From Diphasiastrum complanatum (taxonomy: Eukaryota; Streptophyta; Lycopodiopsida; Lycopodiales; Lycopodiaceae), in NCBI GenBank assembly GCA_029204225.1, contig CM055096.1, positions 73,538,919-73,602,918 of the forward strand: a stretch of 64,000 nt of DNA. Reading direction: 5' to 3'. Below the pieces are notes generated by a model that saw only the letters and a program-made list of their open reading frames with translations, was not told the DNA's origin and searched no databases. This document shows, one piece after another, positions 44,228 to 54,669 of this stretch. Positions within the stretch are counted from its first letter, which is position 1; each line of letters starts with the position of its first letter. A program made the position numbers and the translations under genes.

Positions 44228-46344
44228 TAGGTGCCATGGAAGTTCCACCACCACCTATTGTTGCTCGCACTCCCCCAGTTTACGACTTTCTCATGGACTC
44301 TCCACAGCCCGAGCAGGAGCAGACCCAGGATGCCAGTGACGAGGCCTTCCAGGATGTTGAGGAGATCCCTTCCTCCCTCCCTTCCCATCCAGATGACCTC
44401 CCTAGCCAGCAGTTTTCGTATCCCATGCAAGATGTCCCCCCTCTACCAGTGTACCCCGCTTATGCTGTTGCACCCATCCCGGCCAGTGCATCCCACTCTC
44501 CCCATTCCACGTCTACAACAGATGCATCCACTAGTGCCTAGCCTGCCGAGACCAGTTTTGGAGAGATGCACAGACATTGTCAGGACTCCTTCAACCACTC
44601 TACATTGTGCTCCGCATGGCTGACAGTGAGGGGTCGACACTTGGACTGGTATATGAGCTCATGGACCGGATCGGACAGTTCCTGCAGCCGCCCATCCTGC
44701 AGCCAGAGAGGTAAGCGGTACAGTAATGTAATTGGTCTTTATCTTTTCAATGGTTGCTAGCTTGTTTTTCTGTCAATGTTACGTTTTTTCGTAATGCCCA
44801 GGTTTTAACATGCCTCTCACCTGCAGGATGACCAAGTTGAAGTTCATTTGGGAGACGCGGTGGAACTACTTCCACAGGAGTATCCACAGCGTTGCACACA
44901 TACTGTATCCCCTCTTCCTCTCTCTCCGACACAGATCGCAGACAGGGAGCTCGAGGCCGATTGGCTTCAGTACATTCACAGGGTGGGTCCACACATAGGT
45001 TTGGATCCTATCAGGCTCATGGAGGAGCTCACTGCATTTCATTTCGGCATGGGCACGTTCGGCCACCCGGCTGCTCATGATCCAAAGAGGAGGCAGCTTC
45101 CCATTACCTGGTGGACCATGTTCGGTAGCACCTATCCATCTATACAGTGTCTTGCACTGCGTGTCCTTTCTCAGGTATGCATCTCATTTTATCCTCCATT
45201 GCTGTGTTTCGTTGACGTTCCACCCGTGCATATGTGCTGAAGCATTTCAATGCACGTACCACAGGACTGCGCTGCCTCCATGTGTGAGCGCAAATGGAGC
45301 ACATGGGCACTCATTCACACGAGGAGAAGAAACAGGCTGTTAGTGAGTCAGTTGGTTTGGTTGGTGTTCTGTAGCACCAACGCATGCCTCGTCAGGAGAC
45401 TTTTGACCATTACGAGCGCATTGCAGGTGATTAGCTATTCTCCCAGAGCATGTTGGTTGACGACTTGTATGTTGGTTTCATTTCTTCATCAAATTGTCTC
45501 TCTCTGACATGCAAACTTTTAACCTTGCAGACGAAGATATCAGATTTGGAGCGCCAGGTTGACTTGCCTACAGACAGCACCCATCCCATGCCTGCAAATG
45601 ACCTGGGCACACAGCTGATGGCAGAGAGAGAGAGGGAGCTTGCCGAGATGAGAGAGAGAGAGCTTGGGCTTGAGCACAGAGAGCCTCCATTGTACGAGGC
45701 AGATGAGCCAGTGTTAGAGGATGAGCCCATTCGGTTTGTGTTTGCCAGATCAGAGAGGGATGAGACAGATGGTACAGGTGCAGGGCACATGCCACGGGCA
45801 GGGGTCACAGGTGCATCACGTGGCAGAGGTGGGGCACATGGCACAGGTTATACCGGGAGACAGGCAGGGCACACAGGGGGGGCCAGTGGCATACCTACCT
45901 ATGTCGACATGATGGAGGAGGCTCTTGATAGAGGGCAGAGTGATTTAGATGCTGGTCCCGCAGCTGCTTGGATGCGTGCAGTACAGAGTCATGGCCGTTA
46001 CTACAACAGCACACCAGAGGATGCACCAGATGAATTTGATTGCACAGATTGGGAGGCCATGCAGGGTCTACAGGGTGCACATGATGAGGCACGGGTTGAT
46101 TCAGGGGATGGTGCACAGGATGATTCAGGGGTTGGTGCACAGGATGAGGCCCAGAGCCCAGAGCATTTGTATTCAGATGCCCAGCTAGACGACTTGATTG
46201 CCACATTGGATTCAGAGGCTCAGCAGATGTCGAGTGTCAGGGCACCCCCTTCATCTCTTGCCAGCATGCCATACACAGAGTCCCAGTCAGTGCAGCCGCA
46301 TGAGGTGCCTACAATTCCTCCAGTTCCTTAGAGGGTATATGTGC
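44228..46344 (+). pseudogene. hAT transposase copy B2 (5' and DUF659 deleted)
   Basis: Same family as 17983-22091 but on the plus strand. Pieces: linker (44236-44541, PIVARTPPVYDFLMDSP); end of exon 1 after a deletion of about 1 kb that removed DUF659 (44551-44711); exon 2 at 44827-45174; exon 3 with hATC at 45265-45426 (CERKWSTWALIHTRRRNRL); exon 4 from 45531. All three later introns keep AG acceptors and GT donors. The exon 4 frame runs through the acidic region to a TAG near 46330, where copy A reads CAG (C-to-T change). Just after, at about 46344, similarity to copy A stops, so the proline-rich and AT-hook end is missing. Confidence 0.85.
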
Positions 46345-47036
46345 GCCACTGGACGTCATGCGCCCCATCTACTCAGTTCTGAGGCTCGTTGATCGCGAGG
46401 GGTGCACGATGGGCCTCATTTACGAGTTCATGGATCGCATAAGCGAGTCTCTCCAGCGTTCTGAGCTGGACCCTGCCAGGTATAACTTTTTTCTGTCTCA
46501 CCATCCTTACTTCCATTTCGCACTCTGTTTCGTCTTGCTGCCGCAACACGATGGTATGTAACTGTTGCCTCCACGTGGTTTGGTCCACAGGTTGGAACCT
46601 ATCAGGCGCTTGTGGCAGCGGCGATGGGATAAGTTTCATCGGCCCATTCACAGTGTGGCCCACATACTGCATCCGCTGTTTCAGAGCGAGAGGCAGTACG
46701 ACGATGCAGAGCTGCGTGTGGACTTGTTCGCATACATCCGCCTCCTCAGCAGCAACACTGGGTTCCGCAGCAGGATAGAGGTGCAGAGGCTCGGTTACAG
46801 GTAAACTCTTGATCTATCGTACGCTGTCGTTCGTTCAATTTCCCTACGCGGGCTCAAGTGTACTCAAGCATATCGTTGCTCAACTGCAAGCACTCTCTGG
46901 GGCTGTTCGGCGAGGACCTTGCACGTGTTCGAGAGAACAGGCTCTTGCCTGTATCATGGTGGGAGAGCTACGGCGCCAGGCAGCCAGACCTAAGGACGCT
47001 CGCGCTCCGAGTCCTTTCACAGGTATGTTGTCTGAT
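46345..47036 (+). pseudogene. Transposase fragment of a different hAT subfamily
   Basis: Plus-strand pieces: MRPIYSVLRLVDREGC, IYEFMDRISESLQRSELDP, then after an intron-like gap RLEPIRRLWQRRWDKFHRPI, SVAHILHPLFQSERQY, FRSRIEVQRL, and finally LPVSWWESYGARQPDLRTLA with LRVLSQ followed by GTATG. The order parallels the end of exon 1 and exon 2 of copies A and B2, but the residues differ widely, so it is a related but distinct element. It is cut at right by LINE copy C. Confidence 0.75.
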
Positions 47037-47622
47037 CTCATTTGTCTCATGCCAAATATAGGACCAGTAAAGAGCAACCCTAGGATGATACAATCTCCAA
47101 TGGTTGTCCATAAAAAATGACCTCCTGTCATTTGCATGATTGCTCTAGATGTATCGAAGACCATAACCTTGGTCTTCGTAAAGCTAACCCTCAATCCCCA
47201 TCTGATACGAAAGGCAAGAAGACTATCTAACTGCCTTTGTGACTGTCTCTAGTCATGGAGATAAGAACCAAATCATCAACATAAAGAAGAATGGCAATTA
47301 GAATATCACAAGTCCGCAACCTGCACCACCACATTGTTGAATAACTCTCTCCAACCCATCAATCTATAATCCAAACAAGGTGGGTGAGAGGGAACAACCC
47401 TGCTTCACCCAAATGGTACTCCAAATTTGCTTTAAAATGCCGACGTCACTCCAAAAACAACCCAAGACTCTCTCATAAAGTGCCATCATTGCTAGAACCG
47501 TGTCAATGGAGAAACCAAGGTCACGTAGCCACTGGATGAGAAGGGATCGTGGAACAGAGTCAAAGGCTTTCTTGAAGTCAACAAAACAACACCCGCTCTC
47601 TCCTATGTTTAGCTTCCTGTGA

Positions 47623-47626
<4 letters not shown>
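47037..47626 (-). mobile_element. LINE (copy C), 5'- and 3'-truncated
   Basis: The minus strand reads SGCCFVDFKKAFDSVPRSLL, GFSIDTVLAMMALYERVLGC and IWVKQGCSLSPTLFGL, then LLYVDD (intact catalytic box near 47295) and NIGKTKVMVF-like text. In the LINE sense it starts directly after the CT tract at 47627-47668. Its 3' end meets the hAT fragment at about 47037, inside the RT-downstream region, so it lacks the C-terminal motif and tail. Confidence 0.8.
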
Positions 47627-47672
<46 letters not shown>

Positions 47673-47690
47673 AAGAAAGAAAGAAAGTTT
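47627..47690. repeat. (GA)n plus (GAAA)n tract between two LINE copies
   Basis: About 40 bp of GA followed by five GAAA units. In the LINE sense it is the 3' tail of copy D (TTTC repeats, then CT repeats) joined directly to the truncated 5' end of copy C. Confidence 0.93.
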
Positions 47691-49845
47691 TATTAATGTC
47701 TTTTCCATGCCAAAAGGCATATAAGACTAATGAAGTACATGTCATGTATGTGGTAACAATGGGAGCATATAAAAACGTCTCCAAACTGTAATAAAGAAAA
47801 CATCTAGTGCAAATTAAAATAGACACGTATGCGAGAGCGCGCATAATAATCATATGTATCTAGGGTAAGATGTCAAGGTTGTGTTGATGCTATAAAAAGA
47901 TGTAATGCGAGCCACAGAATGGGAAAGCACTGGAGCCTGCCGGCGGCGTCTGTGAGCATGAGCACGTGCATGTGTAATAGTAGTAGTACAACTCTGCGTA
48001 GAATGTCTAGTAATCCTGGTGGTAACATGATGGTGGGAGGTACATTGTCTCTGATCTCTATGAACATGAGAGCGGCCATCATCCTCGTCGTCGTCATCAT
48101 CATAATCCTCATCCTCAAGTACTAAATCACGCGATCTCCATCTAGTAAAGAACGAAGTAATCAATGGCTGTGAGGTAAAATGCTGGGGTGTCTCGTATAA
48201 ATGTCTTCGTAGTCTGGACATCTCGTGTACCATCAGAGCAACACACCGTGGGTCCTCATAAGCTATGAGAGAGCGTAGAGTGGTAGGCATCTCTCGGAAC
48301 AGGCAATGATATCGCCCTCAGATCTCATAATATTCAGGGCACCTAAATATAAAGTGCTCCTCAGACTCCACCTCACCTAGAGAGCATAACTGGCAAATCC
48401 GCTCCTCTCTGAGAATACTGTGGAACCTCCCAATCTCAATAGCTAGCTGACGAGAGGACACCCTGAGCTGCCCCAATGTGAATCTGAGGCAATGTGACAG
48501 TCCCGAGTCCAAGTAGCGCGGCATGATCGGGGTCCCTGATGCATCTAGCTCCAAGAAATGAGTCCGTTAGAAAGCTGGCTTAACCCCTAACTGGTTATGC
48601 CAAGTCCGCTCTAGATATGTGCGATAAAGGAAGCGTCTAATATACTGATGTGCGCCGGAGGGGAGCTTTGTGATGGAGATGCCAAATGATACAAGTAGGA
48701 GGTGAGAGGCCTGAGAGAACCATGATAGCCTGTACCCTTGATCATGAAGACGTTGTGAGGAGGATAGTGCAACTTGTATGTATCGCCTGTCCATCTCTGG
48801 TAACGCCTGTATCCTCTGTATATAGGTGATAAGCTGAAGAACTGCCTCGATCTGTATAGGTGGAACTGCAAACTCGGCCAGGAGAATCTCACATGGAACA
48901 GAAGGCTTTGCTCGAATCAACCGAGCTAGCATGGTGGTCTGTAATCGTGAGAGACTGGCCCAGTGTGAAGAAGGGAGACCTACACACCATGTCTCTGCCG
49001 CATATAAAGCCGTGGGGGTAACAATGGTATCGAAGAGGTGACACTTACTGCGAGCATCCTGGATGGACTTTCGGAAGCAAAATCACTCTAGCTGAACAAG
49101 GGAAGCATGTCCTTTCCCTAGTCGAGTGGTAGCGGCTTGTCTCATGCTAAAAGTAGGACCTGAGAAAAGGACCCCTAAGTATGTGTAGGAAGGGACCACC
49201 TCTAGAATCTGCCCACCCAAAGTAAGCTCATGTCGCTGCATGAATGCCCTCGAAGTGTTGAAGACCATAACCTTGGTCTTCCCAATGTTCACCCCTAGGC
49301 CCCATCTGGTGCAAAACTCATGCAAGCAATCCAACTGTCGTTGTAGACCCTCTCTGGTCGGTGAGACCAATACCACATCAGCAGCATAAAGGAGGATAGC
49401 AATCAAGATGTCACCAAGCCTGCAACCAGTACCACCACCCTATGTATTGACTCTCTCCAACTCATCAATATACAAGCCAAAGAGGACTGGTGAGAGGGAA
49501 CAACCCTGCTTCACCCTAATAGTGCTCCAGATGTGCTCAGATATGCCGCTGCTATGTCGGAAACAACCAAGGACACGCTCATAAAGTGCCATCACAGCAA
49601 GAACAATGTCGGTGGAGAAGCCGAGGTCTCGGAGTCTCTGGATGAGCAATGAGCGAGAAACAGAATCAAAGGCTTTCCTGAAGTCCACAAAACAACAATA
49701 AACCCTCTCTCTCCTGTGCTTAGCCTCCTCAATCAAGGCTCGCAATGTGAAGATGTGATCTGCCGTAGAATAATGTGCTTGGAGACCAGCCTGACCCATG
49801 GCATGTAGTCTCCTTGTCTCCGCCTCTGATCTCACAACATACTGC
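47688..49845 (-). mobile_element. LINE (copy D), 5'-truncated, with 3' tail
   Basis: The most complete LINE here. Minus-strand ORF2 pieces run from EAETRRLHAMGQAGLQAHYS through YCCFVDFRKAFDSVSRSLLI and VKQGCSLSPVLFGLYIDELE to the catalytic region LLYAADVVLVSPTREGLQRQ, then NIGKTKVMVFNTSR and VVPSYTYLGVLFSG. They end with the C-terminal motif CQLCSLGEVESEEHFIFRC and an acidic stretch (DEDYDDDDDEDD). The catalytic box reads YAAD instead of YADD, so this RT is dead. The 3' end is TTAATAAAAC followed by TTTC and CT repeats. Upstream ORF1 and endonuclease are absent. Confidence 0.85.
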
Positions 49846-49849
49846 AGTG

Positions 49850-50816
49850 TATTTGTGGAAAAAATCTCTAAACAAGCTATTATATAAAAAAATGGGCTAC
49901 TAATGTAGCAAAGTAGTGTGCACAAATCTTTTTGTCAAAGATCTTTCGACTACATGGTATCCCGTGATCCATCTATACAAAAATAGACACCATGTTTACA
50001 TCAGATTCTGGGTGAGGCTTATGCATAATCTCCATGTTCGGTTACTCATGGGGTGGGGGTTCTCTTATCATTCTAAGGCAAGCAAACAATCAAAAGTCCT
50101 AAATGTTTTTGAGACGATTATTTGCGTCATTTTGTTACACCATATGGAAGAGATTGGGATAAACACCTTTTCTTAGTAGAGTTTTGTGATCGAGTCAGGA
50201 GTAGCAAAAGCTTCTCACCTTTCTATTGCCCTATAGGTGCACTCTAGTATTCGGCAGCTATAATATAAGTCCAATAATGATTGGCAAGTATTAATACCCA
50301 AACTTGGTGGGTATATCTTTCCTAGTAAACAACTGGCTATTGAGAACCATGAATATAGGAGTGGCTAATACCCATGTTGATACCCTATTGATAACCAACC
50401 TTATACCCGATAAATACTTGCCAAACCACTGAGCATTAAGATTTTCGTCGATATTCGTAATTGAGGAGTAAATCAACATACAACATTTTCTCATACCCAA
50501 AACCAATGATTATATTTGTCTTAGAGAAAATTATTTGCTAGAACTAACAAGTTTTTAAAAAAAAACTAAATAACTACCCAACACTCCTCCATTACCTAAA
50601 TTTCCATTATTACCAAATGATATGCCAACCTTGACATATGGATGGAATACTACTACTAGCAATAGAGAATTTATAGCAAAATTATTTTTCTGAATCGAAT
50701 TCTTGAAAGAAATTTTAAAAAAAATGCAAAACATGAAACTTCAAACTTAACAATAACTACAATTGTAGAAATTGAGACGTTAGGTAAAGACTAGATATTT
50801 GTTGCAAAGACCTTAC
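49850..50816. other. Probable intron of the DnaJ-type gene: nothing recognised
   Basis: AT-rich sequence between LINE copy D and the zinc-finger exon. The expected next exon (second pair of CxxC motifs) was looked for on the minus strand and not found, so it lies further away or is too diverged to see. Confidence 0.5.
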
Positions 50817-51078
50817 CCAAACATCTAACATGGACAATTATCCCTTGGCTCTCCAAAATCGCATCCACATACAACCCTGAACCCGTGCATGTCAAACACT
50901 GAATAGCTCCCTTTTGTGCACACCGATGACATCCTCCTTTTGGACTACCAGTGTGAGTGGTCATATTTGATCCTACAGGTTCATCTAGCTCCTTTGTCAA
51001 AAACAATCCTTGAAACTGCCTTGAAAGAAGTTCTATGGGCCTAGTTGCATGTCCACCAGGTACTTTGACGTTGTTTAC
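50817..51078 (-). CDS. DnaJ zinc-finger gene, exon 2
   Basis: Clear AG acceptor and GTAAGG donor bound an open frame with CHRC and CLTC motifs spaced as in DnaJ-type zinc fingers. It ends inside the CLGCxGxG region, one base into the glycine codon. Confidence 0.75.
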
Positions 51079-52624
51079 CTGGAAGGAAATAACAGTTCAT
51101 AACATACATTGTGACTCTACATGTGCGACTTTATCGGTTATAATAACACTCATATCCTTTTTTACCTTCGAAACAAAGCATTAATTTATATTATGTAATT
51201 TACCTCAATATGCTATGCACTGAACAAAATAAAGTGGTGACTAGAGTACACCAATGGAATATTCTCCTGAGTCCTATTAAACTTGGAATGTGAATCATCC
51301 ATACATTTTGTGAAAGTCTTCCAATGCATTTTAGTATATATTCATGAAGAGGTGAATTTAATAATGGAAAGGGAGTGGAGTCATATGCCATCGGTGTGCG
51401 CTTGGGGACTGTTGTACGGAATACATTCAGATTCTCCCTGCCAGCAAACTTTTTTTTCAGAATTATTTAGAAGCCCCAATTAGCTGTAAACTACAAATTA
51501 TAAGCGTCAGAAGCGACATATCCTCATTTCGCTGGCAAAAGGGTCAAAATGTGTGGGCCATAAAAAAAATCATCCATATAAGTGAAATCCCATGGGAGAT
51601 TTTCACGCTTGGAAAAGGACGGTTCAGTCACCTTTCCACCACGCTCAACGACAGCTCAATCATGGCCCGGCCTAACGAGCCTCACCATAATAATATGGTC
51701 GTTTTACCTAGTGGAAAAGTTACCAAACAATCCATTCCTTGTGAACAAATCCATAAATCTAAAGCCAAAAATTACAAGTGCTCATGGATTTTGGTGCCCT
51801 TTTCTTAAAAATGCTTAATCCTTCATCCCCCAATGCATGGCCATTGATAACAATCGTGTATTTGGGATCACGTCTGAAGGTCACCCTATTTTTCAAAACA
51901 TTTCGCAAGATGGAGGCATGCTAATTTAGAAATATACGCAGCAGTCAAGAAGTCTTTGTAATCCAAGTTTGAAACACCATAATATGCTACCACACACAGC
52001 CATAATGTTTCCAAGCCTATATATTAAAGTTTTTGAAGCCAAGATCACATGAAGGCCCATGAATTGATATGTTTGAATTAGCAATCAATGAAGTAAAATG
52101 CAAGCCTAAACATTAATACGTCTGAAGTCGAATGCATCTGAAGTCGAAATTATATGAAGTAAAATACAAGCCTATGGATCAAAATATCCGAAGTCAAGAG
52201 TATATAAAGTGAAATGCAAGCCTATGGAGTAATACATCTGAAGTCGAAATTACACGAAGTAGAATGCAAGCCTATGGATTAGTTCATCTGAAGTCGAAAT
52301 TGTACAAAGTAAAATACAAGCGTATAAATTAAGAAATCTGAAGTCCAGAATCATACAAAGTAAAAAGCCTGAGGAGCTGAAAAACGATTAAGGAAAAAAT
52401 AATTGAACTTATAAGAAGAAGAGGCTGTTGATTACCCTTGTAGAACCTCCGTTTGGATGAGACGAGCAAGGGCAGGCAACAGAAGTGCGTCTGCTGCCGC
52501 TAGTTTGAGCAGGGGCCAAGGATTTGGATCGTCCTTGTCTTTGTCCTGGCTCATAGTCTGTATCGGAGTGAAGGCAGAGAAGAAGGGAGGAACAAGAAGC
52601 AGCCTGCCCCGCGCTACATGCCAT
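50817..52624 (-). CDS. DnaJ-type cysteine-rich zinc-finger protein, plastid type, 5' exons
   Basis: Exon 1 is 52624-52436: 63 codons, MACSAGQAASCSSLLLCLHS, rich in Ser/Arg like a transit peptide, donor AGG|GTAATC. Exon 2 is 51078-50817: acceptor CTTCCAG, 87 codons plus one base, donor G|GTAAGG. The phases agree. Exon 2 encodes VPGGHATRPIELLSRQF, then CHRCAQKGAIQCLTCTGSG and LYVDAILESQGIIVHVRCLG. Paired CxxC motifs followed by GxG belong to the DnaJ cysteine-rich domain found without a J domain in plastid chaperone/assembly factors such as BSD2 and LQY1. The remaining CxxC motifs must lie in later exons that were not found. Upstream of the start is a GA/CT-rich leader. Confidence 0.65.
51079..52090. 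other. Intron 1 of the DnaJ-type gene: no feature recognised apart from the minisatellite
   Basis: About 1.36 kb of intron in total (51079-52435). The left kilobase has no visible motif; the right part holds the 50-bp minisatellite. Confidence 0.5.
52091..52375. repeat. 50-bp minisatellite
   Basis: Units beginning AAGTAAAATRCAAGCCTA start at 52091, 52157, 52207, 52257, 52307 and 52358. They contain TATGGAT and CATCTGAAGTCGAAATT. The period is exactly 50 bp in the middle and 66 bp in the first unit, where TCTGAAGTCGAA is repeated. It lies in intron 1 of the DnaJ-type gene, about 60 bp from exon 1. Confidence 0.92.
52436..52624 (-). CDS. DnaJ zinc-finger gene, exon 1
   Basis: The start was chosen at the ATG at 52624 because its frame ends phase 0 at a GTAATC donor and joins exon 2 in phase 0. 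An overlapping frame (52653-52432) also stays open but does not join as well. Confidence 0.55.
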
Positions 52625-52781
52625 TTTGTGTGAGGAAGAAGAAGAGCATGCATAGATCGCGAGAAGAGAGAGGGCGAGGCGAGCCCTTAAACGGGAAAAC
52701 TTTGAAGCGAAAAAGTCCTCTTGAAGGAGAAAATGCACCTAGTCAAACAAAAACGTTGAGAATTTAAAATGGGATTGATAT

Positions 52782-52812
52782 ATCTCTCTCTCTCTTTCTC
52801 TCTCTCTCTCTT
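52782..52812. repeat. (CT)n-rich leader/promoter tract
   Basis: About 31 bp of CT with one interruption, about 160 bp upstream of the proposed ATG of the DnaJ-type gene; it reads GA-rich in the gene sense. GA/CT tracts are common in plant core promoters and leaders. Confidence 0.8.
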
Positions 52813-52876
52813 CCTTAGTTCCTTCGTTCCTTCCCGGGCCACACGAGAGAGGCTGCCACCAGTGGTTGCCTTTCGT

Positions 52877-53105
52877 GGCAGCCTCCAAAAATGTGAGGCA
52901 AGCCATAGATCAGAGGTAGAGTGCTACCTCTGACCTATGTGTCATCATCTGATTGGACATGTTTTTGTAAACTGGCGGAGGTTGTCTCCAGAGGCTGGCT
53001 TGCTTTCGGAGGTTCACTTTTTTCACCTATGGAGGCAACCTCCAAAAATGCGAGGGTCGGTCACATGTTGAAGGTAGTTGCTACCTCCGACATATGTGGC
53101 AGTTT
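52877..53105. repeat. Diverged tandem duplication with small palindromes
   Basis: GGCAGCCTCCAAAAATGTGAG...GAGGTAGAGTGCTACCTC (52877-52942) recurs as GGAGGCAACCTCCAAAAATG...AAGGTAGTTGCTACCTCC (53032-53099), about 157 bp away. Each copy ends in a short hairpin (GAGGTAG / CTACCTC). It is upstream of the DnaJ-type gene. Confidence 0.7.
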
Positions 53106-54110
53106 GTGAAACACTGAAAAACGAATATATGCCAGCCGGCATAATGAGAGCAGTTAACGGTTTCAGGAGATTGGCAAGTTTCTGGAGTTTTTGAAAACGA
53201 GAGAGAGGGAGGAAGAAACAGACGATACAGATCTGGTCTTCAACTTCATAGTCATCGTCAGTGTGGTGATCTTATGTGTCTAATGATCTTATGTGGTGCA
53301 CATTCATGCGATTCATTTATGTGGAAAACAGTGAACAAATTTTGAAATTTTGTTGAAAATTATGTGAAAATCCCACAACATTTCTCCTCTGATGTGTGAA
53401 AAAATGCCTAAATTTGCAAATCTAGCTATGTTAAACCATGTATTTATGTACAATGGTGGGTCCCACACGTAGTAGGTTAGATCTGATGGAAACGAAACGG
53501 GAGAGAGAAAAATAGAGTGTGGAACAGCTCCCATTTTGCAATAGGACCGATGAAATAATTGCGTGCTCAAACAGGTTGTGAGTACATCCACCGAAGAGGA
53601 TTGACAATGTGGAATTATAATTTATCAATTTGAGTGCGAAATTCGATTTAGAAGTAAGAGTAATGGTGCAAAACGATTGCGCTTATTCCTCAGGCGTCAA
53701 AGACAACTATTGTTTGATTAGATTCTGAGGAGTCAAAGACGTCCGTGATCTGTCAAACTGAGTGAACGAGCAAGACAAGTAAATAAAAGAGAAAGAGTGT
53801 AATCAATCACAACATGCATACATCTACGTTAGACACAGATGAAAATTTGTTGCTTCTATATTACACATAATGCTTGTCAAGAGCAACCAATTGTTACAAG
53901 CAGTATAGCGGTGTAACTTAGATGCTAAATCTTCCGCTCTGTTGCACAGCATGAATGCGAGTTGGAGATGTATTTATAAACAACATCCTTGTCATTACAA
54001 GAATCGATTAACTAATCTATAATAACAAGACTAGTTTTGTTTATCTATGTACTTTAATCTACATTTGAAATAATAAATGCACAATGACATCTGTACAACG
54101 TGTACATCAG
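53106..54110. other. No feature recognised
   Basis: AT-rich sequence; short frames only. Confidence 0.5.
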
Positions 54111-54129
54111 TTTGGCTTAATCTCCTTGG

Positions 54130-54452
54130 GAGCGTGAACGGGAGTCGTGAGAAAACGATTCGGTTGAAACCGTATGTTGCGGTCGCAACCGTATGTAAAC
54201 CGCAATCGCAACTTTAAAAAACTTGCGGTTTCCTTCAGTCAATGTTCTTCACAAAGTGACCGTAGGTTTGACTCCTACAGTGCCTTGGTGGTAGCAGATG
54301 GTGCCTTAGGGAGTTCCTTGCAGTTTGCCTTTGGCGGTGGTCTGGCGGTCCGTTCACTTCGTATTGTGACTGCAGATAGACCGAAGAACGGTTCATTTCT
54401 TGTTGAAGTCATTAAAGATGGCCAGGTCTTCAATGTGCTTCGAATACTTTGA
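54130..54452 (+). other. GC-rich patch with short unidentified frame
   Basis: Repeated GGTTGAAACCG, GCGGTCGCAACCG and AACCGCAATCGC motifs resemble hAT subterminal repeats. The frame 54174-54452 (YSALVVADGALGSSL, GGGLAVRSLRIVTADRP) has no recognised homologue. It could be a non-autonomous element end. Confidence 0.3.
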
Positions 54453-54669
54453 CATTCGAATGTAGAATAGATCATGAATGGTTACCCTTTTTAGAGTAGT
54501 TTTGCAGGTGCTGCAGTCTGTCTCAAAAACCACGACCAAATATACAAGTAGCAACACAAATAACTATAATTCCTATAGGTATTATTTGAGCATACATAGA
54601 ACCAAAATAGGTTGCATCTGATCCTAGATCAATAATAAAAAAATGTGCAGGAAGAGTCTTGAATAAATT

